A stretch of 59,890 nucleotides of DNA, from contig DIZH01000012.1 in the NCBI GenBank assembly GCA_002429325.1, positions 47,338 through 107,227 on the forward strand, read 5' to 3'. A program made the translations under genes and the position numbers. Shown one piece after another: positions 59,881 to 59,890 of the stretch. Each line of letters begins with the position of its first letter. Position 1 is the stretch's first letter. The DNA is from Patescibacteria group bacterium UBA6033. Its GTDB lineage: Bacteria > Patescibacteriota > Minisyncoccia > Phycocordibacterales > Phycocordibacteraceae. The notes under the pieces were generated by a model. It did no database searches. It was not told the DNA's origin and worked only from the letters and a program-made list of their open reading frames with translations.

Positions 59881-59890
59881 GATTCGAACC
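59866..59890 (-). tRNA. tRNA gene, 3' end only (truncated by the window)
   Basis: Minus strand reads GGTTCGAATCCTAC (T arm), CCGCGGA (acceptor 3' strand), G (discriminator), CCA. The amino acid cannot be told from this part. It is the apparent integration target. Confidence 0.8.
59868..59882. repeat. Right attachment repeat within the tRNA 3' end
   Basis: GCTCCGCGGGTAGGA, identical to 39913-39927. Covers the discriminator base, acceptor strand and part of the T arm of the tRNA, and the stop codon of the recombinase. Confidence 0.8.

Larger units (their letters stand above)
39913..59882. mobile_element. Integrative element of about 20 kb inserted at a tRNA 3' end
   Basis: Bounded by exact 15-bp direct repeats GCTCCGCGGGTAGGA at 39913-39927 and 59868-59882. 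The right copy is the 3' end of a tRNA gene on the minus strand; the left copy is a duplicate of that tRNA end. A large serine recombinase gene ends inside the right copy. The content differs from the flanks: visibly more AT-rich coding sequence, a restriction-modification operon, a KAP NTPase, a DUF5659 protein and small HTH proteins. No conjugation genes are seen, so it may be a mobilisable or satellite-type genomic island. Serine integrases rarely use tRNA ends with this much identity, so the recombinase assignment to these ends is an inference. Confidence 0.8.

Overview
This window looks like a chromosome segment of a Candidate Phyla Radiation bacterium, most likely Parcubacteria (Patescibacteria). 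The reasons are the very compact gene packing, a trimmed prolyl-tRNA synthetase and a trimmed delta-prime clamp-loader subunit, and many small membrane or cell-surface proteins with no recognisable relatives. In addition, many genes have a -10 box only 5-8 nt upstream of the start codon, which implies leaderless mRNAs. No lineage marker such as rRNA is present, so the taxonomy is an inference.

Layout. (1) 1-15.9 kb, core: a minus-strand cell-shape operon (proS, mreB, mreC, mreD, PBP2), then rseP-frr, a holB-like operon, a second mreB diverging from murA across only 25 bp, def-fmt, a ribosome hibernation factor, a DUF167 protein and a cold-shock protein. (2) 15.97-19.33 kb, the most unusual region: two arrays of hairpin units. 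Each unit carries two 9-nt variable segments between conserved tetra/pentanucleotides, and the arrays flank one gene for an IS110/Nop-type protein. The arrangement matches a TIGR-Tas-like RNA-guided system, and here the units are organised in a roughly 600-640 bp higher-order repeat. (3) 19.4-24.4 kb, signalling: CheY-like proteins, PAS protein, PAS-histidine kinase, two response regulators and an ECF sigma factor. (4) 24.4-39.1 kb, envelope: polysaccharide deacetylase, peptidoglycan-binding and Ig-like proteins, PAP2 phosphatase, C39-like peptidase, L,D-transpeptidase, DUF3494 adhesin, a P1B-like ATPase with an altered metal site, fibronectin-like and Hint-domain surface proteins, and several tiny membrane proteins.

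(5) 39.91-59.88 kb, an integrative element of about 20 kb. It is bounded by an exact 15-bp direct repeat whose right copy is the 3' end of a tRNA gene, and it has a large serine recombinase at that end. Inside are a 7-kb sensor/surface cassette (histidine kinase, 1322-aa surface protein, response regulator, membrane protein) between two 122-bp direct repeats, and a Fic - type III Mod - Res - KAP NTPase operon that is probably defensive. A plus-strand row of small element genes leads to the recombinase.

Two expression styles coexist. Most genes look leaderless. A scattered minority (positions 41, 5723, 17076, 19396, 19862, 34021, 39187/39467) has strong Shine-Dalgarno sequences, usually a canonical -35/-10 promoter, and mostly its own hairpin terminator, which suggests a different origin or a different expression need.
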